Notes: generated from the sequence alone by a model not told the origin. A stretch of DNA of 64,000 nt from Ovis canadensis (GCF_042477335.2 NC_091727.1:126139501-126203500), one strand, 5' to 3'. Positions 34,117-43,860 are shown, numbered from the stretch's first letter. Translations and numbers: made by a program.

Positions 34117-34317
34117 CTGTGGAGATGGGTATTATTAATATTTTAATCTCCATTTGTAGATAAAGAAGCAGAGGCACAGAGAGGTTAAGCAACTTGCCCA
34201 AGATCACACAGCTGGTAACAAGCAAAGCTGGGATTTAAAGCTGGGCAGAGTGGCTTCAGGGTTGGCATGCTTACACACAGTGCATGTGGCCTCCTTAAGA
34301 AGGTATGCTGTCATATT

Positions 34318-34525
34318 AAATCACTTCAGCCATGTATGACTGTTTGCAACCCTATGGACCATAGCCACCAGGCTCCTCTGTCTACAAGATCCTCCAGGCA
34401 AGAATACTGGAGTGAGTTGCCATACCCTCCTCCAGGGGATTTTCCCAGCCCAGGGATTGAACCTACATCTCTTATATCTCCTGCATCACAGGCGAGCTCT
34501 TTACCACTAGCACCAATGAAGCACA
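34318..34525 (-). mobile_element. Bov-tA SINE, antisense, diverged
   Basis: AATCACTTCAGCCATGTATG, CTCCAGGCAAGAATACTGGA, GGGATTGAACCTACATCTC and a worn head TTTACCACTAGCACCAATGA. Confidence 0.85.
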
Positions 34526-35540
34526 TAAATAAGACTCTTAAAGCTTTGAACCTCATAAATGCTGAATTCACACAGAACCACTGCTGGTGTGTCCTGGCTA
34601 GAACCTCCTCTGTCAGAGCAACTTTGACACCCCCAAATGCTTTCCTGTGTCCCCCAAATCCCTCATGCTAAACCTCTGAGGCCAGCTGACATGCCTGCTG
34701 ATCCTCAGTGGCCAGCTGCATGACCCAGATTGCATCACGGGAATTGCTCTGCAGACTGCTCTCCTCCAGCCCTGCCTTGCTACAGCCTTCTGGCATTTCA
34801 ATTCCTGTATTGGCTTCTTGTGCAACCTCTGGACCTTAAACTTGGGTTGGGTATGGAGTCTTTCTAGTATCCCACCTTTATTGTTCTCTGAAGGAACCCC
34901 TCCCGGGTGGTTCTCCAAGTTTTGTGGTCCAGCTTTTCTTAGCAGGAATGGCCACTCTCTGTCCAGGGCCGCAGGGCCAAACCTCAATCCTAGGCTGCTT
35001 TCCTCTCTTCCTGGGTGGGCTGGTCTCAGACTCTAAGTCCCATAGAACGGGGACTTGAACAAGTTGCCTTCAACTCTGGGCTGCTTTGCAGAGCTGTCAC
35101 CTGCTGTCTGGGGAGAGAAAAAAAAAAAAAGGCCGATTTCTCTTGATGGTGCTTCCTCCTGACAGCTCAGCTGGCCACAGATTGGCCAGAGCTTCTCCTC
35201 TGTGGGTGGTGATGCCTCAGAGAGCAGCCACCAAGGGACCTCAGCCTTGCCCTTACGCCACCCTCTGGAGAAAAGAGGAAGTGATCTCAGGAAAAAAAAA
35301 AATGGAGAATCTAACGCTGGAGGAACGTCTGGACCCCTGCCCCAGCTTTCCCACTGTGCAGGGGCCTGGACACAGGGGAATAAGAAGCAGAGGGTGGGTG
35401 TTGCTTTAGTAATCAGCTGGCTCCCTTTCAAGGCATTCTGTGGATTTGTAGATCCTCCTCTTCTAGGAGCTTGCCTGAGAGGGGTTAGCCAGAGCTGCAA
35501 TCTACAACTCCTGGCTCCAGGATGTTCTAATACAGAACTT
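34526..35540. other. About 1 kb without recognised repeat or gene
   Basis: One of the few kilobase-scale single-copy-looking stretches. Long overlapping frames on both strands (177 codons minus at 35033-35566, 107 and 181 plus) run through A-tracts (35109-35121, 35291-35301) and into the adjacent SINE. They show no domain, so I do not call them genes. It could hold a non-coding exon or regulatory DNA, but nothing specific is visible. Confidence 0.4.
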
Positions 35541-35918
35541 CGGTTTGTTTTTTTTTTTTTAATCATTTTATTTTATTTATTTATTTTGGGCTGTCTGGGT
35601 CTTCATTGCTGTGCAGGCTTTTTCTCTAGTTGTGGTGTGCAAGGGCTACACTCTAGTTGCTGTGTGCAGATTTATCATCACGATGGCTTCTCTTGTTGCA
35701 GAGCACCTGCTCTAGGATGCATGGGCTTCAGTAGTTGTGGCACCTAGTCTCAGTAGTTGCCGCTCCCTGGCTCTAGAGCAGAGGCCCAATAGTGTGGCAC
35801 ATGGGCTTAGTTGCTTCATGGCACTTGGGATCTTCCCGGATCAGGGATCGAACCTGTGTCTTCTGCATTGGCAGAAGGATTTTTTTTTTTTTTTACCACT
35901 GAGCCACCAGGGAAGCCC
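35541..35918 (-). mobile_element. CHR-type SINE, antisense
   Basis: T-rich start (complement of the A tail), CTTTTTCTCTAGTTGTGGTG, GAGCACCTGCTCTAGGATGC, GGATCAGGGATCGAACCTGT, then a T15-16 run inside the tRNA-like head and CACTGAGCCACCAGGGAAGC. Confidence 0.85.
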
Positions 35919-36026
35919 AGTGCATGACTTCTTAACCTGGCCTCCAGACATGGGGTTCATCCACACAGAGGATATGAGAATTTGGATGCAGAAAATACAT
36001 CCTTGTCATTACTAATCTCTAACTTC

Positions 36027-36898
36027 AGTTCAGTTCAGTTCAGTTCAGTCACTCAGTCGTGTCCGACTCTTTGCGACCCCATGAATTGCAGCACGCCAGG
36101 CCTCCCTGTCCATCACCAACTCCCAGAGTTCACTCAGACTCATGTCCATCAAGTCCGTGATGCCATCCAGCCATCTCATCCTCTGTCGTCCCCTTCTCCT
36201 CCTGCCCCCAATCCCTCCCAGCATCAGAGTCTTTTCCAATGAGTCAACTCTTCGCATGAGGTGGCCAAAGTATTGGAGTTTCAGCTTTAGCATCATTCCT
36301 TCCAAAGAAATCCCAGGGCTGATTTCCTTCAGAATGGACTGGTTGAATCTCCTTGCAGTCCAAGGGACTCTCAAGAGTCTTCTCCAACACCACAGTTCAA
36401 AGGCATCAGTTCTTCTGCACTCAGCCTTCTTCACAGTCCAACTCTCACATCCATACATGACCACAGGAAAAACCATAGCCTTGACTAGATGGACCTTTGT
36501 TGGCAAAGTAATGTCTCTGCTTTTGAATATGCTATCTAGGTTGGTCATAACTTTTCCTCCAAGGAGTAAGCGTCTTTTAATTTCATGGCTGCAGTCACCA
36601 TCTGCAGTGATTTTGGAGCCGAGAAAAATAAAGTCTGACACTGTTTCCACTGTTTCCCCATCTATTTCCCATGAAGTGATGGGACCAGATGCCATGATCT
36701 TTGTTTTCTGAATGTTGAGCTTTAAGCCAACTTTTTCACTCTCCTCTTTCACTTTCATCAAGAGGCTTTTTAGTTCCTCTTCACTTTCTGCCCTAAGGGT
36801 GGTGTCATCTGCATATCTGAGGTTATTGATATTTCTTCTGGCAATCTGGATTCCAGCTTGTGTTTCTTCCAGTCCAGCGTTTCTCATGATGTACTCTA
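36027..36898 (-). mobile_element. BovB LINE, antisense, 5'-truncated, long open C-terminal frame
   Basis: Starts with five TTCAG units (TTCAGTTCAGTTCAGTTCAG) and extends 0.87 kb. The frame 36887-36045 stays open for 280 codons from motif C of the RT ([11 protein letters not shown], catalytic residues intact) to the C-terminal end [10 protein letters not shown]. The C-terminal region has a basic cluster [13 protein letters not shown] and a conserved CW-rich segment [11 protein letters not shown]. This is the best preserved BovB coding sequence in the window and implies a relatively recent insertion. Confidence 0.94.
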
Positions 36899-37367
36899 CT
36901 ACTCATCCATAGAAAAGAATGAAATAACGCCATCTGCAGCAACAAGGACCTAGAGATTATCACACTAAGTGAAGTAAGTCAGACAAAGAAAAGTAGCATA
37001 TAATATCACTTATATTTGGAATCTAAAATATGCCAGAAATGAACCTACCTACGAAACAGAAACAGACGCACAGACTTTTGATTGCTGGAGGTGGGGGTGG
37101 GGTGGGGGTAGGGGGAGGGATGGACTGGGAGTTTGGGATTAGCAGATGCAAACTATTATACACAGAATGTATCAACAACAAGGTCCTACAAAATAGCACA
37201 GGGAACTATACTTCATATCTTGTAATAAACCATAATGGAAAAGAATATTAAAAATGTATATACACACATATATATGTGTGTGTGTGTAACTGAATCACTG
37301 CTGTAAAGTAGAAACTAACACAACATTGTAAATCAAATATACTTCCGTAAAGTTAAACTTTAAAAAA
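36899..37367 (+). mobile_element. L1 3' end, sense, directly abutting BovB
   Basis: TACTCATCCATAGAAAAGAA (ORF2 C-terminal coding), ACTAAGTGAAGTAAGTCAGA, a G-rich tract at 37092-37119, CACAACATTGTAAATCAAAT and a degenerate A tail. The junction with BovB at 36898/36899 has no spacer. Confidence 0.85.
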
Positions 37368-38308
37368 TGGTTCTAAACAGAGGTTCTGTCAGTTTCATAG
37401 GTCTACTGAAGGGTTCCATGGCACCCCAAAGTCAGACTCCCAGCTCTTAGGAATTCTGTGTGACTCTGGCCCAGGAACTAGATGGATGTATCTGTGCTTA
37501 GGGCTCATGATGGGTGCTGGGATGCTGTGAAAGGAACAAGTCTGCAGGAAGAACAGAGGAGAAACTCAGGTGTGGAGCTGACCACTACACCACAAGGCCA
37601 GGCCTCACCTCCTCACCGTTGCCACAGGAGCCCATCTTCCCTCCTCCAGGAGGCTGGAGCAGCTCTGTGGCAGGTTCAATCTCATTCCCCATGGCACGGC
37701 ATATGCCACCAGATGGCGCCATTGTAGGTGCCTGTGGCCGGGAGGGGCTGCCATGCTTCAAAGGCTTTCATAGTCCTAATCCAGTCTAATACAGTCACTG
37801 TTCCCAAGTTGTTGGGCTTGTTGTCCAGGCCCAGTTAGGACCCTCAGAGACTTGAAAGCATGGAAAAGACTATGATGTCTACCTCATATGCAATTTAAAA
37901 CAAAAGCAAAACTAAACTGTAAATGATTCTGCTAAACTTCCAGTGACGTTTCTAGATTTCCTGATTGTGAAATTCCAGTCTTTGACGTTGAACTTTCTTG
38001 TGCCCTTGATGTCGCAAGTCTGTCCATCAGGAAGATCAGCCCATCCTGCTGGCAAAGGGGTAACCAAGCCGAATCCGGCTCTGGGTGCCAACTGAGACCT
38101 AGCATCCCTATGCCCTCAGTCACAATGTGTCAGACACTGGCACATTCCAGGACATATGGCAACTACTTCCAGATTTCTGATAGACTAAAAGGTTTTGGAA
38201 AACTCTGTGGACCCTGCCCAACCAATTCACATGGCTTAAGCCAGCCCCAGTGTGCGTGAACCCCACTCTATGATTCAGAAAAATAAGGATCACTGAGGTA
38301 TAGCAAGA
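37368..38308. other. No recognised repeat; contains a CTCF-like site
   Basis: Mixed, moderately GC-rich. Two overlapping plus-strand frames (81 and 91 codons at 37482-37789) have no domain. The CTCF-like motif at 37706 is listed separately. Confidence 0.4.
37706..37720 (+). promoter_or_regulatory. Candidate CTCF site, forward
   Basis: CCACCAGATGGCGCC fits the CTCF core CCASYAGRKGGCRS at every position. It lies in sequence with no recognised repeat. Binding is not shown by sequence alone. Confidence 0.55.
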
Positions 38309-38475
38309 GGCTTGCCCGATGGCTCAGTGGTAAAGAATCTGCTTGCAATGCAGGAGCAGCAGGAGATGCGGGTTCATTGCCTGGGTTAGGAAGATCCTCT
38401 GTAGGAGGAAATGGTAACCTACTCCAGGATTCTTGACTGGAGAATCCCATGAACAGAGGAGCCTGGTGGACTGAA
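38309..38475 (+). mobile_element. Bov-tA SINE, sense
   Basis: GGCTTGCCCGATGGCTCAGT head, GGTTCATTGCCTGGG B-box region, CTACTCCAGGATTCTTGACT. The last part of the tail is missing. Confidence 0.85.
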
Positions 38476-38782
38476 GCGTCATTTCTCCCATGAGGTATAG
38501 GAAAAAGTCCACATGTGGCATTATGCAAGTGTTCTGGCTAGATATCATGTCACTTGCAAACCTCTCTCAGCTCCACCCTGCCTCTCCATCCCTAACCTCC
38601 GCTGACTATAAAGCCAAACTTCTACCATCCTCAGGGCAGCTGCATCCTGTACATCTCAGGGTTGTGCTCACATTTGCCTCCACAAACATTCCAGCATGAG
38701 TTTTTGCCAAGCTTCACCAGATCCTCTACCTCCCCAGAAGGGACTCAATAGTCTTTGTAGAAAGAAAAATCGACAACTCTAA

Positions 38783-38982
38783 CTCTGGTGGCTCAGTGGT
38801 AAAGAATCTGCCTGCCAATGCAGGAAACTCGAGTTCGATCCCTGGGTTGGGAAGATCCCCTAGAGAAGGAAACGGCAACTCACTCCAGTATTCTTGCCTG
38901 GAGAACTCCATGGACAGAGGAGACTGGTGGGCCTCAGTCCATGGGGTCACAAAGAGTCGGATACAACTGCAGCACTAAGCAC
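38783..38982 (+). mobile_element. Bov-tA SINE, sense
   Basis: CTCTGGTGGCTCAGTGGTAA, GAGTTCGATCCCTGGGTTGG, CACTCCAGTATTCTTGCCTG and GGGGTCACAAAGAGTCGGAT. Well preserved A and B boxes. Confidence 0.92.
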
Positions 38983-39719
38983 CTAATTCTGCCAGAACTC
39001 TGTCCGCAGTGTCAGTTCTGTAACCATATGGAAACACTTTCAATTTTGTTAATTCCCAGCTTCCCAGACAAAACCCCATGGGATCCAAGGTTATGCAGAG
39101 TTAGACTTCCAGGTCACTGACACCCCTGATCAAATCTAGGAGGGTGACCAAAACCCTCTACTATTTCAGACAGTTCCTGCATCTGATGACAGCCCGCAGC
39201 TTTCACAACAGCTTTTCAAACAGCTGATGAACCAGATCTCATGAGATCCCCTGTATTCAGGCTTCATCTTTACTACTTCTCTACACCATCAAATCCTTGG
39301 CTCAGGCAGCCGTGGACCTGCCACAGCAGCACGCACACTGGTAAATGAATGTTTGACAAATGGAGAGCTCCTTGGCCTCTTTCTGCCTGTCTAGGGCATC
39401 TGTGTGGAGTCTGGCAAGAAAGAAATCCACTAATCTGGAAAGGGATCCCCTGAACCCTTAAGGGAAAATGGCAATTCCCGTCGGCCACTGGGTACTATTT
39501 CAGTTTTCTACTCATACTATCCTATTGCCACCAAGTACCAGAAAGCAATTTAGTTGGGATGAAGAGTGCCCTGGAGAAGACCATGGCCTACTATCACATG
39601 AACCTGGAAAAGACTGCCCTTAGGAGACATGGAAGTCAGAAGGGTAACAGGAATGGCATCTAGTCTGTTGCAACCTGGAGCCTTCAAGCCAACTGGCACC
39701 TTCTGCCCCATGCCAGCCA
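38983..39719. other. No recognised feature
   Basis: No domain-bearing frame and no named repeat. A short GACTGAACTGAACTGAG tract at 39728-39743, just beyond, is a BovB/SINE tail remnant. Confidence 0.35.
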
Positions 39720-39777
39720 CTATCAGTGACTGAACTGAACTGAGAATACATGTACATGAATCCATGTGTTCCAGTGG

Positions 39778-40006
39778 AGAAGTCGCTTCAGTTGTGTTCG
39801 ACTCTTTGCAACCGCATGGACTGTAGCCCGCCAGGCTCCTCTATACATGGGGATTCTTCAGGCAAGAATACTGGAGTAGGTTGCCATTCCCGTCTCCAGG
39901 AGATCTTCCTGAGGCGGGGATTGAATCCTGAGGGGTCAAATCCCAGTCTTTTATGTGTCCTGCATTGGCAAGTGGATTCTTTACCACTAGGGCCACCTGG
40001 GAAGCC
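39778..40006 (-). mobile_element. Bov-tA SINE, antisense, with a short internal duplication
   Basis: AGTCGCTTCAGTTGTGTTCG to GGGCCACCTGGGAAGCC. The B-box region is longer than usual because GGGGATTGAATCCTGAGG is followed by a second, similar GGGGTCAAATCCCAG. Confidence 0.88.
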
Positions 40007-40119
40007 CTAGTGTTACTATATGTGTTATCATTATTATTATTATGTACCACAGGAGGTGTTAAGAAAGTCAGACACCTGTAGACATAGTGTTTTCACCTTC
40101 CCTGCATGTCTAATGCAAT

Positions 40120-40729
40120 CAGTTCAGTTCAGTTTCTCAGTCACGTCTGATTCTTTGTGACCCCATGGACTGCAGCACATCAGGCGTCCCTGTTCATCAT
40201 CAAATCCCAGAGCCTGCTCAAACTCATGTCCATCGAGTTGGTGATACCATCCAACCATCTCATCCTCTGTCGTCCCTTTCTCCTCCCACCTTCAATCTTT
40301 CCCAGCATCAGGGTGTTTTCTAATGAGTCAGTTCCTTGCATTACGTGGCTAAAGTATTGGGGTTTCAGCTTCAACATCAGTCCTTCCAGTGAATATTCAG
40401 GACTAGATTGATTGGTTGGATCTCCTTGCGGTCCCAGGGATTCTCAAGAGCCTTCTCCAACATCACAGTCCAAAAGCATGAATTCTTTGGTGCTCAGCTT
40501 TCTTTATAGTTCAACTATCACATCCATACATGACTACTGAAAAAACCATAGCTTTGACTAGACAGACCTTTGTTGGCAAAGTAATGTCTCTGCTTTCTAA
40601 TATGCTGTCTAGGTTGGTCATAACTTTTCTTCCAAGGAGCAAGCATCTTTTAATTTCAAGGTTTCAGTCACCATCTACTGTGATTTTGGAGCCCAAGAAA
40701 ATAAAGTCTGTCATTGTTTCCATTGTTTA
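40120..40729 (-). mobile_element. BovB 3' end, antisense, 0.6 kb
   Basis: Starts CAGTTCAGTTCAGTTTCTCAG and ends within the ETV-type segment (GTCATTGTTTCCATTGTTT). Stops interrupt the C-terminal frame. Confidence 0.92.
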
Positions 40730-40784
40730 ATATTATAATGTTAATATCTAGTGTTATAAAGAGGGCCAATACCTTCTTTTTGAG

Positions 40785-41025
40785 AAACAAAAGCGACGAT
40801 GTTAAGCACTTGCTATGTGCCAGGAGTAAAGGCCTTGCATACATGATCTCATTTAGTCCTCACAGCAATCCCATGAAGTAGGTACTGTTTCTCCATTTTA
40901 AAGTCGGGTATGTGAGACTCAGCGATGTTTACTAACTTACCCAAGGTAACACAGTAAGTCTTTAGCATCAGAATTTACCAGCAGGAGACTAGCTCTAGGA
41001 TTCTGTATCCTTATCTCTGTGCTAA
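40785..41025 (-). mobile_element. MIR SINE, antisense
   Basis: CACTTGCTATGTGCCAGGAG, TGATCTCATTTAGTCCTCAC, TCTCCATTTTAAAGTCGGGT and CTTACCCAAGGTAACACAGT. Confidence 0.8.
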
Positions 41026-41324
41026 AAGGCATTTGAAATAGCACATGCACGACACACATAACCCCAAGTGGTAGATGTGAATCTCTAAGAGGGAGACACT
41101 GGTTTCACCCTTTGGGCTCCATACACAGGGCTGGCTGTAGAAGGAGACCCCCAAGCAAGTGGACCACTCCAGCTGGGGGTGATTGTGGACAGAAGTGGGA
41201 ACTTGGATGCTTGTGGGTGGGGTGCTATGGGGGTATCTGGCTTCCCAGTGGGGAAGACTAGGCTAGGTACAAGAGTGAGAGACCAACTCTGAATTTCAGA
41301 AACACCCAGAGTAGCAGTCACCAA

Positions 41325-41475
41325 CTTCATCGCGCCCTTCTTCCTGTGAGGCAGCTACAGGTGCAGAGAGGTGCTGAGGCTTGCCTAAGATCACACAGCT
41401 CGCTAGAGCACAGGTGCAGTATAGAACCTTGGTCTTCAGGCTCCAGTTCGGTGCTCTTGCTGCCACTCCACTCCC
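41325..41475 (-). mobile_element. MIR SINE fragment, antisense
   Basis: TGAGGCAGCTACAGGTGCAG, GCTTGCCTAAGATCACACAG, then TTCAGGCTCCAGTTCGGTGC. Confidence 0.65.
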
Positions 41476-42540
41476 ACTGGGCCCTCAGGTTCAGTGCACA
41501 GCAGTCAGAGGCAAGCCACGTCTTTGTGAGTGAAGCCATTGTCTGCAGGGTGGTTCTCAGTGTTGCCCAGAGACGTGCAGAAGTACCAGTCTTCAAGTCT
41601 CACCCAGGACTGACTGAGGACTGAGATCCAGCAAAATGGGACTTTGCAAGCCCTCTAGGTGACCCTGATACACACTCAAGTGTGAAAACCACCGGCCCAG
41701 ACAGAAAGGCAAAGTGCCGAGTGCTGCAGCCATACACATGCATGCGGGTCTTCAACTCGCACAGCACACAGAAGGGTTGTCTTCCTAGAGAAGAAAGGAA
41801 CACAGCTCTCAAGCCACACCTGCAGAGCAAGGTCACCTTCAAACACATGTAGCAGTTAGACATGCACAGACGGGGAGGCAGAGTGCAGCCAGCACTTGCT
41901 CATCCACAGGGGCATCAGAGCTAGTGTAGTTTTGCCAACTCAGCAGTTCCCCAGAGATGTGCCAGTTCTACTGCTTGTTGCCTGGGAGGTACCATCCCTG
42001 CCCTCTGGGAAATTGCCATGCAGGATCATAGAACCTCTGATATGGGAGGGACCTTAGAGTGTATCTACCCCATTGCCCACCTCTACCGCATCACTGGTGA
42101 TGCCCCTGACTTTCCGTCTCCAGAGGAACCTGGCAGGCTACAGTCCATGGGGTGGCAAAGAGTCAGACAGGACATAGCACTGAGCACAGAAATTTTTAGG
42201 AACAGTGGTAGGCTGCACAAAACATCAGTGGCTCCTAGTTTGCGGCCTCTGGTTTAATATCTTTCTTTCCCACTTGGCTCTCTGCTCCACAGGGGCACAT
42301 GCCCCTGGGTCTGCTCTGCTCACCACAGTGTCTGGATTCCACAAATGGAAAAATAAAAATAGAAGATGGACCCACTCTCCCAGGAGAACACCAGGTTCAG
42401 AAAGAATACACTGGCATGGAGATGGCACTCTGTCACTCCTCGCCTCTTTTTCAGCTGCCCACTGGAAATGTCCCCATGTCCCTTTAAGCCCCACTCCCGG
42501 TTGACCCCTGCAGGCCTCCTTACCCTCTGCTCTGAAGTCA
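41476..42540. other. Upstream flank of FAM209; one SINE fragment
   Basis: Mostly sequence without recognised repeats. A Bov-tA 3' fragment (sense) lies at about 42118-42190 (GGCAGGCTACAGTCCATGGG, GTGGCAAAGAGTCAGACAGG). Overlapping frames of 60-122 codons on both strands at 42200-42593 carry no domain. They reflect GC-rich composition close to the promoter. Confidence 0.45.
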
Positions 42541-42564
42541 TCCCATGGCCACATGGGTTCTGGT

Positions 42565-42576
42565 GGGGGCGGGGCC
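42565..42576 (+). promoter_or_regulatory. GC box (Sp-family site) upstream of FAM209
   Basis: GGGGGCGGGGCC is a strong Sp1/Sp3-type GC box, 98 bp before the start codon and 5 bp before the CRE. No TATA box is evident between it and the ATG. Confidence 0.7.
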
Positions 42577-42581
42577 CTCTG

Positions 42582-42589
42582 TGACGTCA
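42582..42589 (+). promoter_or_regulatory. Full-site CRE upstream of FAM209
   Basis: A perfect palindromic TGACGTCA, the binding site of CREB/CREM/ATF proteins, ends 84 bases short of the ATG. CREM acting through proximal CREs drives many post-meiotic spermatid genes. A CRE here fits the testis expression known for FAM209. Regulation itself is inferred. Confidence 0.75.
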
Positions 42590-42673
42590 CCAAGGGCCCA
42601 GCCCTGCCTGGTTCTCAGTCTCCAGGTGCCAGCACAGACCAGCGCACCAGGAGCCACTTTGTCTCAGCTCACG

Positions 42674-43216
42674 ATGCGGTCGCTAATATGGTTATTTTTT
42701 TGGTCTACGTTTATCTCGTTTGTCTTTGCCTATATGTTTTATGTCCTGAGAGATGAAGCCAAAGAACCCCCATGGATGGTGCCCACCGGAAGGCACTTCC
42801 GAATTCGGCAGAGTCAACCAGAGCATGCCCCAGGCTGGTTTGGGAGCAATTCGCACTGGCTGTTAATCTTCCTCATGTTTTTGGTGATCCTGAAGTTTCC
42901 CGGAGGCGATGATGAAAGTAACGTGTGCACTCCTCCTGGCTGTCAGGGCTGTTCATCTGGCCCTCCAGGAAGAAAGAAGATAAAGGCTTCCCCCTACAAA
43001 GACTCTATGTGCGGTGCCTTAACCCAGGTCAAGACGAAACTTGTGAACCTTGTGTCCAGGATGCGGAATCTGAAACTCATTGCGGCAACCGGTGATAGAC
43101 GCCAATGTCCCAATATCGAGGTTCTTGGTGATGCACAGAATAACATTACGGTATATGAGTTACGGGACACCGGAGACCCCGGTGGAGTGGATTTTCACAT
43201 CAAGGAAGAAGCGTAG
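42674..43216 (+). CDS. FAM209: FAM209-family membrane protein (180 aa)
   Basis: Family knowledge: FAM209 (C20orf106/107 in human) is a testis-enriched single-pass membrane protein. It has been linked in mouse to DPY19L2, the acrosome and male fertility. Seen here: an uninterrupted 180-codon frame, against about 171 residues in human. Residues 3-24 are hydrophobic (LIWLFFWSTFISFVFAYMFY), a signal peptide or anchor. GRHFRIRQSQPEHAPGW (39-55) matches the family signature. A membrane segment spans about 61-75 (HWLLIFLMFLVILKF). A Cys-rich linker follows (C85, C90, C93), then SPYKD and the tail VSRMRNLKLIAATG and NNITVYE. The start at 42674 is chosen over the in-frame ATG at 42545 because the latter lies before the CRE and GC box. 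A at -3 gives a fair Kozak context. No frame damage is visible. Whether this locus is the parent gene or an intronless retrocopy cannot be decided here. Confidence 0.87.
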   Translation: MRSLIWLFFWSTFISFVFAYMFYVLRDEAKEPPWMVPTGRHFRIRQSQPEHAPGWFGSNSHWLLIFLMFLVILKFPGGDDESNVCTPPGCQGCSSGPPGRKKIKASPYKDSMCGALTQVKTKLVNLVSRMRNLKLIAATGDRRQCPNIEVLGDAQNNITVYELRDTGDPGGVDFHIKEEA

Positions 43217-43244
43217 TTGAGTGTTGACCAACTGTATCCAAACC

Positions 43245-43250
43245 AATAAA
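43245..43250 (+). terminator. Polyadenylation signal of FAM209
   Basis: AATAAA lies 28 bases after the TAG stop. An A-rich run (43264-43276) follows 14 bases later. It could be genomic sequence near the cleavage site or, if the locus is a retrocopy, the remains of a poly(A) tail. The implied 3'UTR is only about 45-50 nt. Confidence 0.7.
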
Positions 43251-43289
43251 AGTATTTTGAAGCAAAAGGAAAAAAAGCCTCTGCTATTT

Positions 43290-43612
43290 TTTATTCGCGC
43301 TCCAGTTTTACCTTTTCCAGAATGTGGTATAATTGGTATCATGCAGTGTATAACCTTTTCCAGACTGAGAGACCTGCGTTCGATCCCTGGCTTGGGAAGA
43401 TCCCCTGGAGAAGGGAAAGGCTACCCACTCCAGTATTCTGGCCTGGAGAATTCATGTGTATGTTTTTGTGTGGGCATTAGCTTTCAAATCATTTGGTGAA
43501 CTATCTAGGAGCAAAATTGCTAGATCATAAGGTATAATAGTGTTTAGCTATGTAAGACATTGCTTCCAAAATGACTGTACCATTTTGCATCCCCATTAAC
43601 AATGAATGAGAA
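43290..43612 (-). mobile_element. Ancient L1M fragment, antisense, split by a SINE fragment
   Basis: ACCTTTTCCAGAATGTGGTA before the SINE, and AGCAAAATTGCTAGATCATA and ACTGTACCATTTTGCATCCC after it, belong to an old L1. It begins less than 80 bp after the FAM209 stop codon. Confidence 0.65.
43363..43452 (+). mobile_element. Bov-tA SINE fragment, sense, middle part
   Basis: GAGACCTGCGTTCGATCCCT, AAGATCCCCTGGAGAAGGGA and CACTCCAGTATTCTGGCCTG. Both ends are missing. Confidence 0.82.
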
Positions 43613-43662
43613 CTCCTCTTGTTCAGCTGAACAATAGCCAGGCTGTCCTATCACCCACTGAA

Positions 43663-43860
43663 CTACAGAGTAGTACCCCACCCAGGGTACCCCTTTAAGT
43701 CCCTGACATGCCGATCCACAGAGTAGGACCCCAGTGGGGGCGGGAGGGGGTCCTCTATGTGCCTGACACCGAACAATAGAGAAGGACCCCAGCAAGGGAA
43801 CCCTCTAAATGCCTGAACTGGCAGAGCTATGGAGAAAGACTAGCCAAAGAGGCCTTCTGA
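43663..43860. repeat. Degenerate tandem repeats, about 52-59 bp, four units
   Basis: Units start near 43663, 43715, 43774 and 43827. Each carries an AGAG(T/A)AGGACCCCA-like box followed by GG.ACCC, then TGCCTGA or CCCTGAC. They are clearly related but diverged. Confidence 0.6.

Larger units (their letters stand above)
33600..34265 (-). mobile_element. Second MIR, antisense, carrying two Bov-tA insertions
   Basis: ACACTATGTGCCAGGCACTA, TAGATAAAGAAGCAGAGGCA, CAGAGAGGTTAAGCAACTTG and AAGATCACACAGCTGGTAAC are MIR antisense blocks, interrupted at 33621 and 33901 by the SINEs listed next. Confidence 0.82.

Noticed and set aside
35033..35747. Overlapping frames of 177 and 181 codons on opposite strands
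   Set aside because: They run through A-tracts and into a CHR SINE, and encode Lys or Phe runs. They are frames in GC-rich DNA, not genes.
42200..42593. Frames of 60-122 codons just upstream of FAM209
   Set aside because: All three plus frames and the minus strand are open together, which reflects composition. None has a domain, and the CRE/GC box lies at their end.
42545..42673. 43-residue N-terminal extension of FAM209 from the ATG at 42545
   Set aside because: This ATG precedes the GC box and CRE, and the extension lacks resemblance to the family. The hydrophobic N-terminus begins at 42674.
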